A stretch of DNA of 64,000 nt from Thalassotalea insulae (lineage in GTDB: Bacteria > Pseudomonadota > Gammaproteobacteria > Enterobacterales > Alteromonadaceae). Location of the stretch: contig NZ_BSST01000001.1 of assembly GCF_030161395.1 (NCBI RefSeq), positions 806,001 to 870,000 of the forward strand, in the 5' to 3' direction. Below are positions 8,206 to 17,798 of the stretch, in pieces (within the stretch, counting starts at the first letter, position 1; each line of letters opens with the position of its first letter). The position numbers and the translations under genes were made by a program. Under the pieces are notes generated by a model. The model saw only the letters and a program-made list of their open reading frames with translations. It had not been told where the DNA came from and ran no database searches.

Positions 8206-9186
8206 CTACTCATTATTAATTGTAAGTAACACAATACCGCAACGTTGTTCTGTTTCAACTCGTTGATGTGCTTCAATAATTCTTTCCATCGAAAATACTT
8301 TATCTATCGCAGGCAGAATTTTTTGTTTCTCTACCAGCTCTATAAGCTGAATCAAGTATTCTTTGGTTTCTGGTGCAAAAGCAAAGTAAACCTGTTTATT
8401 GGTGACTATCGGCGTTACCACCGAACGAAGCATTTTAATAAATGTCGGATTTGCACAAAGGTATCTTCCATTTGGCTTTAACAATCGAATACAGCCGGAA
8501 TAGCTACTTTGTGGCACCATATCAAAAATCACATCATATTTTTCCAGGGTATCCAGGAAAGATGATTTGGTATAGTCAATAAAATGATCAGCACCAATTT
8601 CCTGCAGCATGGCCTTTTTAACAGAACTATCTACTGCTGTTACTTCCGCTCCCATAGCTTTAGCAATTTGTACAGCAAACGAACCAATACTTGCTCCCGC
8701 GCCGTTAACGAGTACTTTATCTGCTTTTTTTATATTGACTCGTTGTAAATAGTGAAGAGCATTTATACCGCCAAGAGGTATTGCTGCTGCTTGTTCAAAA
8801 GTCAGCTCTTTAGGCTTTTTCACTAAACAAGCGTCTGAGGGTAAAGATATATATTCGGCATAGGCTCCCAGGCTAAAACCAGAACTACCAAACACTGCAT
8901 CTCCGATACTAAACTCCTTAACATTACAACCAACCGCAACCACTTCCCCTGAAAAGTATGAACCCAATACTTTTCTTCTAGGTTTAAATAGCCCAAGGGC
9001 TAAACGTAACGGCAACCAAAACCACTTAACCGCAAAATTGAAACTTCGCATTTCACAATCAGTTTTTGTCACTTCAACGGATTTAACCTTTATCAGCAAC
9101 TCATTTTCACTGGGTTCAGGCTTTGGTAAAACCTGCTGTTCTAATACATCTGTGGCACCATATTTACGATAAACTATTGCCTTCAT
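8206..9186 (-). CDS. NAD(P)-dependent alcohol dehydrogenase/quinone reductase-like MDR protein
   Basis: A medium-chain dehydrogenase/reductase. It has the GroES-like N-terminal half (KAIVYRKYGATDVLEQQVLPKPEPSENELLIKVKSVEV) and a Rossmann half with VLVNGAGASIGSFAVQIAKAMGAEVTAVDSS. It lacks the structural-zinc cysteine cluster, which favours the zinc-independent quinone-oxidoreductase branch. The start at 9186 (MKAIVYRKYG) has a strong GGAGG five bases upstream; an upstream ATG at 9213 is less likely. The substrate is unknown. It is transcribed away from cysS's terminator as a single gene. Confidence 0.85.
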   Translation of the reverse strand: MKAIVYRKYGATDVLEQQVLPKPEPSENELLIKVKSVEVTKTDCEMRSFNFAVKWFWLPLRLALGLFKPRRKVLGSYFSGEVVAVGCNVKEFSIGDAVFGSSGFSLGAYAEYISLPSDACLVKKPKELTFEQAAAIPLGGINALHYLQRVNIKKADKVLVNGAGASIGSFAVQIAKAMGAEVTAVDSSVKKAMLQEIGADHFIDYTKSSFLDTLEKYDVIFDMVPQSSYSGCIRLLKPNGRYLCANPTFIKMLRSVVTPIVTNKQVYFAFAPETKEYLIQLIELVEKQKILPAIDKVFSMERIIEAHQRVETEQRCGIVLLTINNE

Positions 9187-9254
9187 AAAGCCTCCGTTCT
9201 TGTTAATTTTCATTTTGATCCGAACCTGAATACCAGTAAAATGCGCTAGATATA

Positions 9255-9282
9255 AAAAAACTCACTAATTAGTGAGCTTTTT
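9255..9282 (-). terminator. Terminator of cysS
   Basis: A perfect 16-bp palindrome, CTCACTAATTAGTGAG (9261-9276), flanked by T runs on both strands, 30 bp after the cysS stop codon. Confidence 0.85.
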
Positions 9283-9306
9283 AACAAGTTAATATTGACT
9301 AACGGC

Positions 9307-10692
9307 TTAACCTTTTCGCCAAGTAGTTTTTCCTGCGCTATCTTCCAAGACGACATTCATCGCTTTTAGTTTGTCTCTAGCATCATCAGCTGCCGCCCAA
9401 TCTTTAGCAGCACGCGCATCATTACGTTGTTTAATCAAGGCTTCAATTTGCGCTACTTCGTCATCACTTTCACCGCCTTGTAAGTACTCATTAGGCGCTA
9501 GCTGTAATAAACCTAGAATACCACCAAGTGCTTTAAGCATGCTCGCTAATTCACTCGTATTATCTTTTTGTTGCTGTTTAGCTAAATTTAATTGCTTGGC
9601 TATTTCAAACAGCACAGATAAGGCCTGTGGCGTATTAAAATCGTCATCCATCGCTTGGCAAAATGCTTTAACGTATTCATGGTTACGATCAAGCTGATAA
9701 CCATCGATAAGTTCAACATCGCGTAACGCGGTGTAAATACGCTCTAATGACGATTTTGCCTGTTCCAAGTTATCTGTTGAGTAATTTAACTGGCTGCGAT
9801 ACTGACCCGTAGTTAAGAAAAAGCGTGTGGTTTCCGCATCATAATTAGCTAACACCTCACGAATGGTGAAAAAGTTACCTAACGATTTTGACATTTTCTC
9901 CTGATCAACCTGCACCATGCCAGTGTGGATCCAATAATTAACATACGGCGTATCAAGGGCGCAACAACTTTGCGCCACTTCATTTTCATGATGAGGAAAC
10001 TGTAGATCTGAACCACCACCGTGAATATCAAAATGCTTGCCTAAGACCTTAGCATTCATTGCCGAACATTCAATATGCCAGCCTGGACGACCTGCTCCCC
10101 AAGGAGAGTCCCAGCTTGGTTCTTCCGGTTTAGCACTTTTCCATAAAACGAAATCTAACGGATTACGCTTGCTTTCATCGACATCAACCCGTGAGCCCGC
10201 TTGTAACTGCTCTAGATTTTGTCCGCTGAGTTTTCCGTAATCCGCAAAACTTGAAACATCAAATAAAACATCACCACTGTCCGCAACATAAGCATGCTGT
10301 TTCGCCACTAAAGTTTCAATCATAGTGATAATTTCCGGCATGTGAGTCGTTACTCGTGGCTCAAGATCAGGGCGCTGCATATGTAACGCATCAAAGTCTT
10401 GATGCATTGCTGCAATTGTGCGCGCTGTTAATTCATCCGGCGTTTCATCGTTCTCAATTGCTCGCTGAATAATTTTATCTTCAACATCAGTAATATTACG
10501 GACATAGTTAACGTCATAACCGGAAAACCGCAAATAACGCGCGATATTATCAAAACTGATGTAAGTGCGGGCATGACCGATATGACATAAGTCATAAACG
10601 GTACAACCACAAACATACAATCCTACTTTACCAGGTTCAATTGGTGTAAAGGCTTCCTTTTTACGGGTTAAGGTATTGTATATTTGCAACAT
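9307..10692 (-). CDS. cysS: Cysteinyl-tRNA synthetase
   Basis: Class I synthetase that charges tRNA-Cys. 461 residues, the normal length. The HIGH motif is in CGCTVYDLCHIGHARTYI with the zinc-binding Cys near residue 28; later zinc ligands lie in HIECSAMN and the HHENEVAQS region; KMSKS is in EKMSKSLGNF. It is divergent from ppiB with a 135-bp shared promoter region, the same cysS/ppiB/lpxH neighbourhood as in E. coli. Confidence 0.99.
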   Translation of the reverse strand: MLQIYNTLTRKKEAFTPIEPGKVGLYVCGCTVYDLCHIGHARTYISFDNIARYLRFSGYDVNYVRNITDVEDKIIQRAIENDETPDELTARTIAAMHQDFDALHMQRPDLEPRVTTHMPEIITMIETLVAKQHAYVADSGDVLFDVSSFADYGKLSGQNLEQLQAGSRVDVDESKRNPLDFVLWKSAKPEEPSWDSPWGAGRPGWHIECSAMNAKVLGKHFDIHGGGSDLQFPHHENEVAQSCCALDTPYVNYWIHTGMVQVDQEKMSKSLGNFFTIREVLANYDAETTRFFLTTGQYRSQLNYSTDNLEQAKSSLERIYTALRDVELIDGYQLDRNHEYVKAFCQAMDDDFNTPQALSVLFEIAKQLNLAKQQQKDNTSELASMLKALGGILGLLQLAPNEYLQGGESDDEVAQIEALIKQRNDARAAKDWAAADDARDKLKAMNVVLEDSAGKTTWRKG

Positions 10693-10827
10693 GAGGGTAT
10701 TTCATTCCTAATATTTGTTAAAATTCCGGCTAATTGTACCTTAACATTACAATAGGGTCATCACTTCCCTTTACAGATTCTACCTTTAGGTTACAATTCT
10801 CCCACCATTGAATATGAGTAATGAAAA

Positions 10828-11319
10828 ATGATCACTTTAAAAACAACCCTTGGCGATATCAAAATTTCACTTAACTTTGATAAAGCCCCCATAACCGCAA
10901 AAAACTTTGAACAGTACGCAAAAGATGGTTTTTATAACGGCACTATCTTCCATCGCGTGATTAAAGGCTTTATGGCACAGGGCGGTGGTTTTGCTTCTGG
11001 CATGTCAGAGAAAGACACCCGCGCCAGCATTGAAAATGAAGCCAACAATGGCTTAAGTAACAAGCGCGGTACGTTAGCCATGGCACGTACTCAAGACCCT
11101 CATTCAGCCTCTGCCCAGTTTTTTATTAACCTAGTAGACAATGACTTTTTAGACTTTAAAGAAGAGTCTGTTCAAGGCTGGGGTTATTGTGTATTTGGTG
11201 AAGTGGTTGAAGGTATGGATGTGATTGATAAAATGACATTAGTCGACACCGGCCGTATGGGCTTTCATGACGATGTGCCAAAAGAAGAAATTATCATTGA
11301 AGACACCATTGTCGAATAA
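10828..11319 (+). CDS. ppiB: Peptidyl-prolyl cis-trans isomerase B (cytoplasmic cyclophilin)
   Basis: 163 residues without a signal peptide. Cyclophilin motifs are FHRVIKGFMAQGGG (catalytic Arg), the MARTQDPHSASAQFFINL core, and GYCVFGEVVEGMDVID. It accelerates proline isomerisation in protein folding. lpxH follows 15 bp later and is probably co-transcribed. Confidence 0.98.
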   Translation: MITLKTTLGDIKISLNFDKAPITAKNFEQYAKDGFYNGTIFHRVIKGFMAQGGGFASGMSEKDTRASIENEANNGLSNKRGTLAMARTQDPHSASAQFFINLVDNDFLDFKEESVQGWGYCVFGEVVEGMDVIDKMTLVDTGRMGFHDDVPKEEIIIEDTIVE

Positions 11320-11337
11320 GACTTAGCGTACACTTTG

Positions 11338-12093
11338 ATGACAGCTACAACTGATTCGGCATTTACTTATTTTATTGCCGATCTGCACTTGAGCCAAAAC
11401 AGGCCAGATATTACGGCCTGTTTTTTAACTTTTTTAAAAAATAATGCCGTTAATGCAGACGCACTTTATATTCTCGGCGATCTGTTTGAGTACTGGATCG
11501 GCGATGATGATGACTCTCCTTTTGTACTAGAAATCGCTCAAGGGCTAAAAGCATTAAAAGACAGTGGCGTGCCCATTTATTTTATTCACGGTAACCGTGA
11601 TTTTTTGCTCGGTCAACGATACGCAAAAAAAGCAGGCATCACCTTATTACCAGAAGTAGACACCATTGAGCTTTATGGCAATAAAGCGATCATAATGCAC
11701 GGCGATACTTTATGTACCAAAGACGTTGCGTATCAGGAATTTCGTCAAAAATCACGCTCATGGTGGTGGCAATTGATGATCAAAAGCCTGCCTCTTTTTA
11801 TACGTCGAAAAATTGCTGAGAATTATCGTAAAAAAAGCGCTATGGCGACCTCAAAGAAAGCACAAGACATTATGGATGTCACAGAGGAAGAAGTTATCGC
11901 TACGCTAGAGCATTACAACTCGACTTTGCTGATCCATGGTCATACTCATAGACCGGATGTTCATCATCTTCAGCTTAATGCTCAACAAGCACAACGCGTC
12001 GTACTTGGTGACTGGTATGAACAAGGTTCTTGGCTAAAATTTCACCGCAAAGGGTTTAAGCTAGTGAACCAACAGTTACCTGCCAATAACTAA
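11338..12093 (+). CDS. lpxH: UDP-2,3-diacylglucosamine diphosphatase LpxH
   Basis: Membrane-associated calcineurin-like phosphoesterase that makes lipid X in lipid A synthesis. Metal-binding motifs appear in order: FIADLHLS, ILGDLFEYWIGDDD, IHGNRDFLLG, IMHGDTLCT and LIHGHTHRPDVH. ATG at 11338 is preceded by an in-frame TTG at 11335; I prefer the ATG. 251 residues, slightly longer than E. coli LpxH (240). Likely translated from the ppiB transcript. Confidence 0.97.
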   Translation: MTATTDSAFTYFIADLHLSQNRPDITACFLTFLKNNAVNADALYILGDLFEYWIGDDDDSPFVLEIAQGLKALKDSGVPIYFIHGNRDFLLGQRYAKKAGITLLPEVDTIELYGNKAIIMHGDTLCTKDVAYQEFRQKSRSWWWQLMIKSLPLFIRRKIAENYRKKSAMATSKKAQDIMDVTEEEVIATLEHYNSTLLIHGHTHRPDVHHLQLNAQQAQRVVLGDWYEQGSWLKFHRKGFKLVNQQLPANN

Positions 12094-12259
12094 ATTTTAG
12101 CAATTCACTGATCTGCATTAAATCAATGGCGAAATATTTATCACAGCAGCATTAACAACGTGTTGCTTTACGATTAAAATTGGCGCTTGAGTAACATCAC
12201 ATTCAATTAAAATAACAATTAGACACTAAATTAGGAATATCCTGATTTCAGGAATAACC

Positions 12260-13261
12260 ATGAACACCCAAGATAATTACCCCTGCGCGGTAAAAGTTAG
12301 CGAGCAAACCATTAAATTTCTCAGTCAATATGAGGTTGCTCCAACACCAATCAATTTCTCAGTGATATATCACTATTTATCAAAAAGTAATGAATTACTT
12401 AATCAGTACATCGATGAATATATCAGCTGGCACGGTTCATTAGATGCAGTATTTATCGAGTCGGCATTTTTGGAGTTTTTCTCTACTACCGATCAACTGG
12501 AACGCTCGTTGTTAACGCCATTTGAACAAACGTTATCTTCAACCATGGAGAAGCTACAAACTCAAGTTGATAATGGCAATGAAATAGCCAGCAATTTACA
12601 AAGAGCCGACAATGTCCTAGCCAAATCAACACGTCAAGCGTCATTTAAGCCGGTACTTAAGTTCATTAATGCAACGCTGGCTCACTCTCAGCACCAGCAT
12701 CAGGAATTAAATAAAGAACTTGCTGAAACTTATCAGCAAGTTAAACAACTAAAATCTCAGTTAAAAGCCTCTCGCGACGAAGCTATGCTCGATGCATTAA
12801 CTGGCTTATATAACCGCCGCGGTTGTGATGAGAAACTAAAAGAATTATCAAAAGAAAGTACACATGCTTCCTGCTTAATTGATATTGATCATTTTAAGAA
12901 CATTAATGATTCTTTTGGCCACGCAGTTGGCGATCAAGTGATCCAAAAAGTAGCGGCAACTATCAAAGAGCACTTAAGTAGCACTGACTTTGCCGTTCGC
13001 CAAGGCGGTGAAGAATTTATCGTGGTGTTAGCCAATCAAACAAAAAAAGACGCAAAGAGTTTTGCCGAAACCATCCGTATCGCTATCACTAAGTTACGCT
13101 TAAAGCAGAAAAAAACCAATGCCTATCTGCCGCCGATTTCAGTATCAGTTGGTGTGGCAGAATATCAAGAAAGTAGCACCTGGAAATCGGTATTTGAAAA
13201 AGCAGACTCTGCACTTTATCAGGCAAAAAATGCCGGCAGAAATTGTTGCATTGTTATGTAG
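12260..13261 (+). CDS. Diguanylate cyclase (GGDEF domain)
   Basis: Predicted to make cyclic di-GMP. The N-terminal ~165 residues are helical and have no transmembrane segment or recognised sensor domain; a coiled coil (about 130-175) leads into the GGDEF domain with LDALTGLYNRRG, DIDHFKNINDSFGHAVGD and the active-site motif GGEEF at 249-253. The position of the inhibitory RxxD site holds SSTD, so product inhibition through the I-site is probably absent. ATG at 12260 with GGAATAACC upstream. It stands alone between lpxH and a convergent gene. Another c-di-GMP enzyme (EAL) is at 61.6 kb. Confidence 0.92.
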   Translation: MNTQDNYPCAVKVSEQTIKFLSQYEVAPTPINFSVIYHYLSKSNELLNQYIDEYISWHGSLDAVFIESAFLEFFSTTDQLERSLLTPFEQTLSSTMEKLQTQVDNGNEIASNLQRADNVLAKSTRQASFKPVLKFINATLAHSQHQHQELNKELAETYQQVKQLKSQLKASRDEAMLDALTGLYNRRGCDEKLKELSKESTHASCLIDIDHFKNINDSFGHAVGDQVIQKVAATIKEHLSSTDFAVRQGGEEFIVVLANQTKKDAKSFAETIRIAITKLRLKQKKTNAYLPPISVSVGVAEYQESSTWKSVFEKADSALYQAKNAGRNCCIVM

Positions 13262-13287
13262 TGGGTTAGCGAATACCCCGATTGAAA

Positions 13288-13322
13288 CTAAAAAAGCAAG
13301 GTTAATAGCCTCGCTTTTTTAG
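13288..13322. terminator. Bidirectional terminator
   Basis: AAAAAAGC (13290-13297) pairs with GCTTTTTT (13313-13320), extended by AGG/CCT with one mismatch, between the convergent diguanylate cyclase gene and the PEP-CTERM-like gene. Confidence 0.8.
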
Positions 13323-13335
13323 TTACTGCATGAAA

Positions 13336-14010
13336 TTAAGAATTTCTGCGACGCGTCATTAGCAGCCCCATCAGACCGAGTGCTAACATCGCACCGCTAA
13401 CAGGTTCAGAAACGCTAACACGGCCATCGTGCACTAGCCAGGTTAATCCACCACTACCGCTTGCTGCCCGATGTTGTTCTCCATTCCCCATAGAAAAACG
13501 CCAGCTGTCGTAATCGTCATCAAACATGCCAATATAAGGATCAGAAAAATAACTTGCTGAACGTGACAGGTTGAAAAATAAATCAATATTGGCATTGTTT
13601 ATCAATGTTGCAGCATCAGTACCTGCCGCTAAACCAAAATTGTTATAATACATATAACCTAGTTCACTGCCTGTACAATTAATACCATGTGAATAAGCGT
13701 CATTATCTGAATAATTAGCAGAGCATGATGGATCTATAGCTAAGGTTGTTGGCAGTCGCCATTCTGTATACCCTAAATATGAAAAATCACTAGCAAAATC
13801 AGCAGCGTCACCGTAAGTTGAAACGCCAAATTCATGTTCACCAGCAGTTAAAGCAATATTCGCATTCTGCAGCCAAGTGATGTTTAATACATCATCATAA
13901 ATAGTGCCATTGCCATTATCGATCAGTCCAGCTGTTGAAGATAAGCTGACTAAAAGTGATACTGCTAAGGCGCTAGATTGCAGAAATTTTTGTGAGATTA
14001 GTTTTGTCAT
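13336..14010 (-). CDS. Secreted DUF1566-like protein with PEP-CTERM-type C terminus
   Basis: 224 residues with an N-terminal signal peptide (about 1-27, ending SLSSTAG). The middle has the Lcl/DUF1566 pattern: LIDNGNGTIYDDVLNITWLQNA near the start and EWRLPTT later. The C terminus is VSEP followed by a short hydrophobic helix and RRRNS, the layout of PEP-CTERM sorting signals (V-P-E-P, helix, RRR), with S in place of the first P. Such proteins are processed by an exosortase and exported with exopolysaccharide; no exosortase gene lies in this window. Function unknown. Confidence 0.8.
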   Translation of the reverse strand: MTKLISQKFLQSSALAVSLLVSLSSTAGLIDNGNGTIYDDVLNITWLQNANIALTAGEHEFGVSTYGDAADFASDFSYLGYTEWRLPTTLAIDPSCSANYSDNDAYSHGINCTGSELGYMYYNNFGLAAGTDAATLINNANIDLFFNLSRSASYFSDPYIGMFDDDYDSWRFSMGNGEQHRAASGSGGLTWLVHDGRVSVSEPVSGAMLALGLMGLLMTRRRNS

Positions 14011-14232
14011 TATCTATCCTTGTGTTTTCCGTTTAAATATCACTGCTCTTTATTGAAGTAATCTACTCTGCTTCTTAATAAGCGCCCAATGAAAGCAAAA
14101 TTGACACCTAAAAGTAAGATGCTAGATATTTAAAGGGTTCACCAAGGAATAAGACTATACAAATCAGTTAAAAAATAAAAATATGTAAAAAAATCTGACA
14201 GTTAAAAATTATTTTTAACTGCTATTTTCAAA

Positions 14233-14994
14233 TTATATTACAGGCACGCCACTATGGAATTTAAAGTCTTCATCCTCTGATGAGATGAGTTCAGCTTCCC
14301 GTTCACCGAAGAACTTCACTCGCTCCGATATATCACCACCAGCTATTTCTTCTGCCAATGCTAGGTAATCTTGATAGTGGCGTGCTTCAGAGCGAAGCAA
14401 TGAGATATAAAAATCCCCTAACCTTTTATCAACATGAGGAGCGAGCGTAGCGAACCGTTCACATGAACGAGCCTCGATATAAGCGCCAATAATGAGCTTG
14501 TCGATCATTGCATCTGGTTCAAATGTTTTGACGTGTCGTAACATGCCTTTTGCATAGCGGCATGGGGTAATGCTTTGATACTCAATACCATACTCATCCA
14601 TGATTTCAAGCACTTGGTAAAAGTGATGTAACTCTTCTTTTATCAACAGAACCATCTTATCAATAAGATCTTGCCCATATGGTGTATCTGACTTAGGGAT
14701 CACAGACTTAGTTAAATTGTTCTTTGACGGTAATGTGCGCCAATCGCCTTCCCTTTTATAGATAAGCGTTTCAAACGGCCTCAACCACGCCAACAGTGCA
14801 TCACCACTTTCTTTATCTACTGCATACTTACGTATTAGAAACATTGCAGATTGTGCCGCCTTTAATTCACAAATCAAATGATCAATAAGCAACATAGGTA
14901 AATTTTCTGGCTTTTTAGCCTCTGCTACCCAAGCGTCTGGCGTTGAACATTGTAAAAATTGCTTAATGGGTGCTAACAAATGATTTGTCGACAT
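14233..14994 (-). CDS. miaE: tRNA-(ms2io6A37) hydroxylase MiaE
   Basis: Non-haem diiron monooxygenase that hydroxylates ms2i6A at position 37 of tRNAs reading UNN codons. 253 residues of ferritin-like helices with iron-ligand motifs LICELKAAQSAM, KEELHHFYQV, YIEARSCERF and RSEARHYQDY. The aerobic modification was first described in Salmonella. The gene is monocistronic, with an AT-rich upstream region shared with the divergent small gene at 15084. Confidence 0.95.
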   Translation of the reverse strand: MSTNHLLAPIKQFLQCSTPDAWVAEAKKPENLPMLLIDHLICELKAAQSAMFLIRKYAVDKESGDALLAWLRPFETLIYKREGDWRTLPSKNNLTKSVIPKSDTPYGQDLIDKMVLLIKEELHHFYQVLEIMDEYGIEYQSITPCRYAKGMLRHVKTFEPDAMIDKLIIGAYIEARSCERFATLAPHVDKRLGDFYISLLRSEARHYQDYLALAEEIAGGDISERVKFFGEREAELISSEDEDFKFHSGVPVI

Positions 14995-15083
14995 AAAATT
15001 TTACTGCTGAAAATGAATAGTGCTATTTTAAAAGCCAAATAGTTGAGATACTAGTAGCTATCATTAATTTATTATCAGAAATC

Positions 15084-15362
15084 ATGAAACAGCATAAAGC
15101 TCAAGATTTAATTGATAAGCATCATAAGCTCATTCACAGTGAAAATTTAAAGGTTGTCTCACATGTACAGCGTGAACAAGATGACTGGTTGTTAAACACC
15201 ATAATGATAGAAAATATAGATGTACCATTTAAATATAAAAGAAAAAAGCATTATCGTTCTTTACAAGGACAACGAGTAAACCTGACTTATTATGCTACAA
15301 CAGAAAATATCGCTGGCTTTGATATCGAGATAATGAAAGTTGTCAGAGTTAAAGTTGCTTAA
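15084..15362 (+). CDS. Small basic protein of unknown function
   Basis: 92 residues, no signal peptide or membrane segment, rich in Lys/His at the N terminus (MKQHKAQDLIDKHHKLIHSE) with a predicted beta-rich second half (GQRVNLTYYATTENIAG). I do not recognise the family. It is divergent from miaE with an 89-bp gap. Length and clean context favour a real gene, but there is little other support. Confidence 0.55.
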   Translation: MKQHKAQDLIDKHHKLIHSENLKVVSHVQREQDDWLLNTIMIENIDVPFKYKRKKHYRSLQGQRVNLTYYATTENIAGFDIEIMKVVRVKVA

Positions 15363-15592
15363 TAGCGCCATTAGTTCTAATTAAGTATAAAATTCAGTGA
15401 TTTTAATTATAAAAAATAACTATTTGCCTATTCACACGATTATTTTTCAATCAACTCTTGACGAAAGCTTCGACATCTTTCATAAATAAGATATCAACAA
15501 TAAAAAACGAATGTTGATCTTAACGCGCAGCAGATAATAAAAATTCAAACTGTATATGCGTATTTTTTGGGGACAGAGCAAGAGGTAATTTT

Positions 15593-16192
15593 ATGATCTT
15601 AAATCATATCTGGGGGCTATACGCTCATCCAAAGGAAGAATGGCAAACCATCGAAAAACGTCATGAAAGCTTAATGTACAGTGTCGTTCATATTTTAACA
15701 ATCGCATTAATACCAGCAATTTGCAGTTATTATGCTGCCGCTCACATCGGCTGGTCTATTGGTGCAGGTGATGTCATCAAAATCTCAGAGCCCCACGCAA
15801 TTGCGATGGCCGTTGCCATGTATGCAGGCTTGATTGCTGGCGTTTTTGCCTTAGCATATTTGATCCAATGGATGGCAAAAACTTTTGACGCATCACCGGA
15901 TTTTACCCAGTCACTTGAACTTGCCGCTTATACCGCCACCCCACTACTTATGGTTGGTTTGACGACGCTTTATCCTGTTTTATGGTTTGTCGCATTAGCA
16001 GGTTTAGCGGCATTAACTTATTCAGTTTACCTTTTATATTCTGGTGTACCTATTATGATGAACATTCCAGAAGAAAAAGGCTTTATCTACGCAAGTTCAG
16101 TAGTAACTTGCGGATTAGTCTTGTTAGTGTCGTTAATGGCAATTAGCGCTATCATGTTCAGCATGGGATTTGGCGCAGAATACATTTCTTAA
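15593..16192 (+). CDS. Yip1-family inner membrane protein
   Basis: 199 residues with five predicted transmembrane helices, beginning MILNHIWGLYAHPKEEW, the N-terminal pattern of the bacterial Yip1 (DUF1282, YohC-like) family. Function is not established in bacteria. ATG with GAGGTAAT upstream. It is convergent with purF. Confidence 0.85.
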   Translation: MILNHIWGLYAHPKEEWQTIEKRHESLMYSVVHILTIALIPAICSYYAAAHIGWSIGAGDVIKISEPHAIAMAVAMYAGLIAGVFALAYLIQWMAKTFDASPDFTQSLELAAYTATPLLMVGLTTLYPVLWFVALAGLAALTYSVYLLYSGVPIMMNIPEEKGFIYASSVVTCGLVLLVSLMAISAIMFSMGFGAEYIS

Positions 16193-16210
16193 TAACCACT
16201 GTTAATAAAA

Positions 16211-16242
16211 GCAAAAAACGCTCCTTAAGGAGCGTTTTTTAT
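16211..16242. terminator. Bidirectional terminator between the Yip1-family gene and purF
   Basis: A perfect 28-bp palindrome (16213-16240), core ACGCTCCTTAAGGAGCGT with A6/T6 tails, works in both directions. Confidence 0.92.
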
Positions 16243-16261
16243 TGCAACGAAAGTGAGCGCT

Positions 16262-17779
16262 TTATTCCGCCCCTTCATTATGCATATCAATAATAGAGTC
16301 AGCATTTTTATCCGATAACTCTTTACTCTCATTATTTCGTAATGCATCCAGTTTCTCCAGGTAGCCCTGATCTATATCTTTAGTGATATATTGACCATCA
16401 AACACTGAAGTTTCAAACTGCTTAATATCCGGGTTTGCCACAGCAACAGCCGCTTCTAAGTCAGCAATCGATTGAAAGATCAACTTATCAGCACCAATCA
16501 ATTGGCAAATATCATCCAGATCACGGCCATGAGCAATCAACTCAGTAGCACTCGGCATATCGATACCGTAAACATTAGGGAAACGAATCTCAGGCGCTGC
16601 AGAGGCAAAGTACACTTTTTTCGCACCAGCCGCACGAGCCATATCTATGATTTGCTCTGATGTGGTGCCACGAACAATTGAATCATCAACAAGTAAAACA
16701 TTTTTACCCGCAAACTCAGTTGAAATAGCATTTAACTTACGACGGACAGATTTTTTACGCATTTCCTGGCCCGGCATAATAAAAGTACGGCCAATATAAC
16801 GGTTTTTAACAAAGCCCTGACGGTAAGGTAAATCTAAGGTTTGGGCGATTTGTAAGGCACTATCACAAGAAGTTTCGGGGATCGGAATAACCACATCAAT
16901 ATCTTCATCTGCCCATTCTTTTGCAATTTTTTCACCTAGCTTTTTACCCATCTCAACACGAGAACCGTACACCGAAATCTTATCTATTGCTGAATCAGGG
17001 CGGGCAAAATAAACGTATTCAAAAATACAAGGGTTAAAGCTCGGATTTTCCGCACATTGCTTGCTGTGCAGTTGACCATCTTCAGAGATAAAAATTGCTT
17101 CACCAGGTGATACATCACGCACAAAAGTAAAATCACAGGCATCTAATGCCACAGACTCAGACGCTACCATGTATTCTGCGCCCTTTTCTGTTTCTCTTTT
17201 GCCAAACACTAATGGTCGAATACCATTAGGGTCACGAAATGCAACCATACCGTTACCGATGATCAGGGCAACAGTTGCGTATGCTCCACGAACACGTTTA
17301 TGTACATTGGCAATCGCTTTAAAAATATCATCAGGTGTTAATTCAAACCGTCCGCCTTGCTGTAATTCATGACCTAAAATATTCAATAAAATTTCAGAAT
17401 CAGAAGTGGTATTGACATGACGACAGGCTTCTTTATATAACCAATCTTTCAATTCATCTGCATTGGTCAGATTACCATTATGAGCCAACGAAATACCGAA
17501 AGGAGAGTTAGCATAAAAAGGCTGAGCTTCCGATGAACTTGAAGTGCCTGCGGTAGGATAACGAATATGACCGATGCCGATATTGCCCTGCAGTCTCATC
17601 ATATGACGTGTATGAAACACATCTTTGACCAAGCCATTAGCTTTTCGCAACCTAAAGGTATTATCGTGAATGGTAACGATGCCAGCTGCATCTTGCCCTC
17701 TATGTTGTAGTACCGTTAAACCGTCATATAATGATTGATTAACCGGTGTATTACCTACAATGCCAACTATACCACACAT
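16262..17779 (-). CDS. purF: Amidophosphoribosyltransferase
   Basis: First committed step of purine synthesis: PRPP + glutamine to phosphoribosylamine. 505 residues. The N-terminal nucleophile Cys follows the initiator (MCGIVGIVG); the Ntn glutaminase domain includes RYPTAGTSS and SLAHNGNLTN; the C-terminal phosphoribosyltransferase domain has the PRPP loop VLLVDDSIVRGTTS. It is the last gene of the accD-folC-dedD-cvpA-purF run, 19 bp after cvpA, as in E. coli. I saw no PurR box in the cvpA upstream region. Confidence 0.99.
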   Translation of the reverse strand: MCGIVGIVGNTPVNQSLYDGLTVLQHRGQDAAGIVTIHDNTFRLRKANGLVKDVFHTRHMMRLQGNIGIGHIRYPTAGTSSSSEAQPFYANSPFGISLAHNGNLTNADELKDWLYKEACRHVNTTSDSEILLNILGHELQQGGRFELTPDDIFKAIANVHKRVRGAYATVALIIGNGMVAFRDPNGIRPLVFGKRETEKGAEYMVASESVALDACDFTFVRDVSPGEAIFISEDGQLHSKQCAENPSFNPCIFEYVYFARPDSAIDKISVYGSRVEMGKKLGEKIAKEWADEDIDVVIPIPETSCDSALQIAQTLDLPYRQGFVKNRYIGRTFIMPGQEMRKKSVRRKLNAISTEFAGKNVLLVDDSIVRGTTSEQIIDMARAAGAKKVYFASAAPEIRFPNVYGIDMPSATELIAHGRDLDDICQLIGADKLIFQSIADLEAAVAVANPDIKQFETSVFDGQYITKDIDQGYLEKLDALRNNESKELSDKNADSIIDMHNEGAE

Positions 17780-17798
17780 GGTGTTTCTCTCCGCCGAA

